A stretch of DNA of 9,438 bases from Pseudomonadota bacterium (GTDB lineage: Bacteria > Pseudomonadota > Alphaproteobacteria > Acetobacterales > Acetobacteraceae): the NCBI GenBank assembly GCA_021780935.1, contig JAJXXT010000163.1, forward strand, positions 1-9,438. Direction: 5' to 3'. Positions 5,639-9,438 of the stretch are shown piece after piece. Each line of letters opens with the position of its first letter. Positions within the stretch are counted from its first letter, which is position 1. The notes under the pieces are model-generated. The model searched no databases, was not told the DNA's origin, and saw nothing but the letters and a program-made list of their open reading frames with translations. A program made the position numbers and the translations under genes.

Positions 5639-6440
5639 ATGACCACAGGCAATTGGATCAACGCCGTCCTCGCGCTTTCTACCACGGTGATGGCAGTCGT
5701 CATCGGGTATCTGGCGTCGTGCACACACAAGCTCGCCAAGGACACGGTATCTGGGATCAGGCAGGCTGAGCGCCACCATCAGGAAGATTCGCGCCCGTTC
5801 TGCATCATCGAATTCGCCAATGCCGATGCGACCAGCCCATTCGGGACAGCCTTCCAGCGGCAGCGAGCGATGACAGCCATGTATCCGTCAGCAAGCGGCG
5901 CCGACGCCGCCTTAGTGATTGACGGTCGCCTCAGTAACAAGGGCCGCGGGCCGGCGACCGACACGTTCTCTACCTCAACATGCGTCTTGGGCGGGCGGAA
6001 GAACACGCCTACCGCCTGACCCGCCCCGTCGTGGTTTCCGGCCTCATCGGCGCGGCGGAGGTCATCGAGATCGTGGTCGCGGTCACCGAGCAGGATATCA
6101 TGACGACCTGGAACGCGTCGGCGTGGACGCCGGTTCAGGCTTTCCACGCCATTGCCGGCAATACCAACGAAATCGTCCTGGAATACCGAGACGTGTTTGG
6201 CAATTTCTTCCGCACCGTTCATTCGCGCGGGCTCTGGTCCGACACGTTCGCCGACGTGGCGGCGATCAGCAACCGGGCCAAGCAACACGAGATGATGGCG
6301 CGGCCGAACCGGCCGATGCCGATTTTTCTGATCGGCGGGCAGGAGCTGCGCACGCCAGCCGATCTGCCCTGGGCGCGCTCATGCCCGCCTCCCCGGAGTT
6401 TGAGGACGGGACTGATAACAGCTTTACGCAGAGCCACTGA
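5639..6440 (+). pseudogene. Membrane-anchored protein of unknown function, disrupted by two frameshifts
   Basis: The gene starts at ATG 5639 with AGGAG at 5631-5635. The first part (MTTGNWINAVLALSTTVMAV) gives one N-terminal membrane segment, then a soluble helix and SRPFCIIEF, a layout common in small anchored proteins of unknown function. Frame 1 ends at a stop at 6017-6019. The typical text LSNKGRGPATDTF continues only in another frame, as LYLNMRLGRAEEHAYRLTRP, from about 5965; the ATG at 5980 in that frame has no ribosome binding site. This second frame is well biased to G/C in third positions until about 6370 (RTPADLPWARS). After that the bias moves to a third frame, which ends naturally with PASPEFEDGTDNSFTQSH and a TGA at 6440. 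Each change fits the loss of one base. No slippery heptamer is visible at either point, so decay or sequencing error is likelier than programmed frameshifting. G+C is lower than in neighbouring genes, which hints at acquisition. No function is proposed. Confidence 0.6.
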
Positions 6441-6497
6441 TGCTGGAATGCTCCGCACGCCGGGACTAAACTCGACAAACAAGGGAGACAGAACCTC

Positions 6498-6716
6498 ATG
6501 CGGACGATTGCTCTCGATGCCGAGGCCGGAAAGGTTTCTGCGGAACTGGCCCGCCGCGGCATTCCTCCCGCCACCCTCGTGCACGTCGTAGTCGAAGTGT
6601 CGGACCGCGAGGCGCTGCCGATGGCGGCGCTGGCCCAGGAAGGCGCCGCCCTCGACTGGCTCGCCGAGGAACCGGACCTCTATTCCGACGCCGATTTGAA
6701 ATCTCGGGCCGGATAG
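6498..6716 (+). CDS. Putative antitoxin of a type II toxin-antitoxin module
   Basis: A 72-aa protein directly upstream of a PemK/MazF-family toxin gene, the standard antitoxin position and size. It has no clear match to a named DNA-binding antitoxin class. The N-terminal half (MRTIALDAEAGKVSAELARRG, about 1-21, then a strand LVHVVVEV) could be a small dimerising/DNA-binding unit. The acidic C-terminal half ending DWLAEEPDLYSDADLK resembles the toxin-wrapping tail of many antitoxins. GGGAG at 6483-6487 lies 10 nt before the ATG. Its stop codon is followed immediately by the toxin start, so the pair is translationally coupled. The antitoxin or the complex probably represses the promoter in the 57-bp gap upstream, where TAAACT (6467-6472) could be a -10 box. 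Role assigned mainly from context. Confidence 0.75.
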   Translation: MRTIALDAEAGKVSAELARRGIPPATLVHVVVEVSDREALPMAALAQEGAALDWLAEEPDLYSDADLKSRAG

Positions 6717-7058
6717 GTGTTCGCCTTCGGCAGTATCGTCCTGACCCGCTTTCCGTTCACCGACCTCTCGGGCGACAAGCGCCGGCCCGCCCTCGTCGTC
6801 TCACGGGATAACGACCGGCGGTCCGATCTGGTGGTGTGTTTCATCACCTCGGTCCCGCGCGAGGGACCCGACATGGCGGCGATCGCGGCCACCCCTGGCA
6901 CCGGCTTGAAGGTTCCCTCCGTCGTCCGCCTCGACAAGCTGGCGACCCTCGATCGCGCGGTCATCGCGGGTAAACTCGGTGACGCGCCCCAGACCTGGCC
7001 CGCGGCGCAGCGCCGAGCCTTTTTCGATGTCTTCGGCTTCGGCCAACGGCCATCATAA
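6717..7058 (+). CDS. PemK/MazF-family endoribonuclease toxin
   Basis: A 113-aa protein of the PemK/MazF toxin family, whose members cleave mRNA at short sequence motifs and stop growth until neutralised by their antitoxin. The N-terminal signature is clear: GSIVLTRFPFTDLSGDKRRP (5-24), then ALVVS and, after a loop, VVCFITSVPR (39-48), which corresponds to the conserved strand with Thr/Ser. The C-terminal part VPSVVRLDKLATLDRAVIAG is the usual family strand and helix region. The length is normal and no residue looks lost, so the toxin is probably active. The start is a GTG directly after the TAG of the antitoxin gene with no gap. The gene converges with mfd, whose stop is 31 bp away, and no terminator hairpin is visible between them. 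The cleavage site cannot be deduced. Confidence 0.88.
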   Translation: MFAFGSIVLTRFPFTDLSGDKRRPALVVSRDNDRRSDLVVCFITSVPREGPDMAAIAATPGTGLKVPSVVRLDKLATLDRAVIAGKLGDAPQTWPAAQRRAFFDVFGFGQRPS

Positions 7059-7089
7059 GCCTTGAGCGCGGCAAAGCGTAGGACACCCC

Positions 7090-9438
7090 CTAAGCCGCCT
7101 TCGCCTCCCCCGCGATCGCCACCAGCGCCCCCAGCGTCTCCCGCGCCGCCCGCAACCGTTGCGCCAGCGTCATGTCGCGCACCATCGCCAGCTTGTGGTC
7201 CGGCCGCAGCTTCACCAGCCCCCTTTGGGTCGCCAGCCACGCCACCAACCCCGCCGGGTTGCGGAACACGTTGCGGCGGAACCCGATCACCATCCCCTTC
7301 GGCCCCGCCTCCAGCTTTTCCACATCCGCCTCCCGGCACAGCCGCTTCAGCCCCACCACCGCCAGCAGGTTCTCCACCTCCTCCGGCAGCGTGCCGAACC
7401 GGTCCACCAGCTCCGCGGCCATCGCCTCGCTCTCCGCATCCGAGGCCAGCCCCCCGATCCGCCGATACAGCCCGAGCCGCACCGGCAGGTCGCGCACATA
7501 CGTCTCGGGGATCAGCACCGGCAGCCCGAGCGCGATCGAGGGCGTCCAGTCCCGCTCCGCCGCCCGCCCGCGCCCCTGCTGGCGCAGCTCGAGCACCGCG
7601 TCCTCCAGCATCTGCTGATACAGCTCGATCCCCACCTCGCGGATATGCCCGCTCTGCGCGTCGCCCAGCAGATTGCCCGCGCCGCGAATATCCAGATCGT
7701 GGCTCGCCAGCGTGAACCCCGCCCCCAGCGTATCGAGCGTCTGCATCACGTCGAGCCGTTTCTTCGCCGCCGCCGAAAGCGGCTGTGTCGGCGGCCAGGT
7801 GAGATAGGCATAGCCGCGCTGCTTGCCCCGCCCCACCCGCCCGCGCAGCTGATAAAGCTGCCCGAGCCCGAAACGATCCGCCCGGTAAATGATCAGCGTG
7901 TTCACCGCCGGCATGTCGAGCCCGCTCTCGACGATGTTGGTCGAAAGCAGAATATCATAGCGCCCGTCCCCGAACTCGGTCATCACCCGCTCCAGCTCGG
8001 TGGGTGCCAGCCGCCCATGCGCCTCGACGATGCGCGCCTCCGGCGCGATCTCGCGCAGCCGCTCGCCCATCCGCGGCAGATCCTCGATGCGCGGGCACAC
8101 ACAGAAAATCTGCCCGCCGCGAAACCGCTCGCGCTGGATCGCCTCGCGCGCCACCAGCGCATCGAACGGCCCGATGAACGTGCGCACCGCCAGCCGGTCC
8201 ACCGGCGGTGTGGCGATCAGGCTCATCTCCCGCACCCCCGAGAGCGACATCTGCAAGGTGCGCGGAATCGGTGTGGCGGTCAGCGTCAGCACATGGATAT
8301 CCGCCCGCAGCGCCTTCAGCTTCTCCTTGTGCGCCACGCCGAAATGTTGCTCCTCGTCAATAATCAGCAGGCCGAGATCGGCAAAGCTCACCCCCTTCGC
8401 CAGCAGCGCGTGCGTGCCCACGACGATGTTGATCGAGCCGTCCGCCAGCCCCGCCCGAACGGCGGTCGCCTCCTTCGCCGAGACCATCCGCGAAAGCTGC
8501 GCCACCCGCACCGGCAGCCCCTGGAAACGGGCGGAAAACACCCGGTGGTGCTGGCGCGCCAGCAGCGTCGTCGGCACCACCACCGCCACCTGCGCCCCGG
8601 TCATCGCCGCGACGAAGGCCGCGCGCAGCGCCACCTCGGTCTTGCCGAACCCGACATCACCGCAGATCAGCCGGTCCATCGGGTGGCCAGAGGCCATGTC
8701 CTCCAGAACATCGGCAATCGCGCGCGCCTGGTCCTCGGTCTCGGCGAACGGGAAGCGCGCGCAGAACTCGTCCCACGCCCCCTCCGCCGGCGCCAGCAGC
8801 GGCGCCTCCTGCAATTGCCGTTGCGCCGCCGTTCTGATCAGCTCCGCCGCCATGTCGCGGATGCGCGACTTCATCCGCGCCTTGCGCGCCTGCCACGAGG
8901 CCCCGCCCAGCTTGTCGAGCGCCACCCCCGCGCCCTCGGCGCCAAACCGCGACAGCGCCTCGATGTTCTCCACCGGCAGAAACAGCTTGCCGTCGCCATC
9001 ATAGAGCAGCCGCAGGCAGTCATGCGGCGCGCCGGAAACCGTCAGCGTCACCAGCCCGTCATAGCGCCCGATGCCATGGTCCTCGTGCACCACCAGGTCG
9101 CCGATCTCGATCTCGCTCGCCTCGGCAATGAACTGGTCGGCCCGCCGGCGCCGCCGCGGCGGGCGGGAAATCCGCTCGCCCAGCAAATCCTGCTCGGCAA
9201 CGATCGCGAGGTCGGCAGCCACGAACCCCCGATCGAGCCCGAGCACGCCGAGCGCGATCGTGCCCTTCGCCACCCCCGCCATCGCCGTCGCATCCGCCAC
9301 CGGCGCCGTGACGATGCCGCGCTCGGCGAGGATATGCCCCAGCCGGTCGCGCGAGCCCGCGGTCCACGCCGCCAGCGCCACCTGCCTGCCGTCGCGCAGC
9401 CAGCGCGAGGCCGCCGCGGCGAAGGCGTCGATCGCGTC
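7090..9438 (-). CDS. mfd: Transcription-repair coupling factor Mfd (partial, N-terminus beyond the window)
   Basis: A superfamily 2 DNA translocase that pushes stalled RNA polymerase off damaged DNA and recruits UvrA. The frame is open to the right edge; the visible 782 codons are the C-terminal two thirds of a protein usually about 1150 aa. Counting from the internal GTG at 9381, the order is: end of the UvrB-homology region; CarD-like RNA polymerase-interacting domain (IEIGDLVVHEDHGIGRYDGL, about 91-150); helicase domain 1 with Walker A GDVGFGKTE (241-249), DEEQ box (342-345) and TATPIPRTL (368-376); helicase domain 2 with VESGLDMPAVN and the arginine-rich motif QLRGRVGRGK (511-520); and the autoinhibitory C-terminal domain (from IELYQQMLEDAV). 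All motifs look intact, so this is a working housekeeping gene. The gene runs convergent to the toxin gene. Confidence 0.97.
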   Translation of the reverse strand, partial: DAIDAFAAAASRWLRDGRQVALAAWTAGSRDRLGHILAERGIVTAPVADATAMAGVAKGTIALGVLGLDRGFVAADLAIVAEQDLLGERISRPPRRRRRADQFIAEASEIEIGDLVVHEDHGIGRYDGLVTLTVSGAPHDCLRLLYDGDGKLFLPVENIEALSRFGAEGAGVALDKLGGASWQARKARMKSRIRDMAAELIRTAAQRQLQEAPLLAPAEGAWDEFCARFPFAETEDQARAIADVLEDMASGHPMDRLICGDVGFGKTEVALRAAFVAAMTGAQVAVVVPTTLLARQHHRVFSARFQGLPVRVAQLSRMVSAKEATAVRAGLADGSINIVVGTHALLAKGVSFADLGLLIIDEEQHFGVAHKEKLKALRADIHVLTLTATPIPRTLQMSLSGVREMSLIATPPVDRLAVRTFIGPFDALVAREAIQRERFRGGQIFCVCPRIEDLPRMGERLREIAPEARIVEAHGRLAPTELERVMTEFGDGRYDILLSTNIVESGLDMPAVNTLIIYRADRFGLGQLYQLRGRVGRGKQRGYAYLTWPPTQPLSAAAKKRLDVMQTLDTLGAGFTLASHDLDIRGAGNLLGDAQSGHIREVGIELYQQMLEDAVLELRQQGRGRAAERDWTPSIALGLPVLIPETYVRDLPVRLGLYRRIGGLASDAESEAMAAELVDRFGTLPEEVENLLAVVGLKRLCREADVEKLEAGPKGMVIGFRRNVFRNPAGLVAWLATQRGLVKLRPDHKLAMVRDMTLAQRLRAARETLGALVAIAGEAKAA

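Noticed and set aside
5955..5975. Programmed ribosomal frameshift
   Set aside because: No slippery heptamer or downstream pseudoknot-like structure is evident, and a second frame change is needed further on.
5980..6591. Separate 203-aa gene starting at ATG 5980
   Set aside because: No ribosome binding site, the first part continues the upstream protein, and after about 6370 the third-position bias in this frame collapses and the frame overlaps the antitoxin start.
5489..7089. Attachment sites or direct repeats flanking the accessory patch
   Set aside because: Short GC-rich similarities such as CCGCCTT occur at both ends but are too short and too common in this sequence to count.
8000..9004. 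334-aa plus-strand open frame inside mfd
   Set aside because: Ser/Arg/Ala-rich antisense frame of mfd, whose helicase motifs on the minus strand are intact.

Overview
The window is about 70% G+C, with strongly G/C-biased third codon positions and gene content (Tad-pilus-type protein, Pcp, PanD-like protein, FrnE-type DsbA, Mfd) that fits an alphaproteobacterium. The Acetobacteraceae/Rhodospirillales are a reasonable guess, but no marker here settles the taxon. Most of the window looks like ordinary chromosome. No tRNA, rRNA, CRISPR array, transposase or phage gene was recognised.

Layout. The left edge (3-1343, +) holds the 3' part of a TadG-like protein with a von Willebrand factor A domain; its start lies outside the window. 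A hairpin follows, then pyroglutamyl-peptidase I (pcp, 1412-2056, +) and a divergent PanD-type protein (2154-2588, +) that keeps the Gly24-Ser25 self-cleavage site but not the substrate-binding arginine. A peroxiredoxin-like protein (2602-3264, -) converges on the PanD gene and is divergent from a LysR-type regulator (3377-4294, +). Downstream of the regulator lie a FrnE/DsbA-family thiol oxidoreductase (4359-5012, +) and a GNAT acetyltransferase (5060-5488, +). The shared 112-bp region between the peroxiredoxin and the regulator carries small repeats that could be operators, so a regulator with a thiol-redox gene on each side is plausible.

From 5489 to 7089 lies a patch with lower G+C and an accessory character. 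It contains a strong hairpin, a membrane-anchored unknown gene whose coding frame changes twice (5639-6440, probable pseudogene), and a compact two-gene toxin-antitoxin module: a 72-aa antitoxin and a PemK/MazF-family toxin that starts at a GTG directly after the antitoxin stop. The right end (7090-9438, -) is the C-terminal two thirds of the transcription-repair coupling factor Mfd, running off the window and convergent with the toxin.

The points most worth a second look are the active-site changes in the PanD-like protein, the twice-frameshifted gene beside the toxin-antitoxin pair, the repeats in the peroxiredoxin/LysR divergent region, and a 15-bp tandem repeat that builds the start region of the acetyltransferase. 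I found no convincing evidence for a wholly new multi-gene system.
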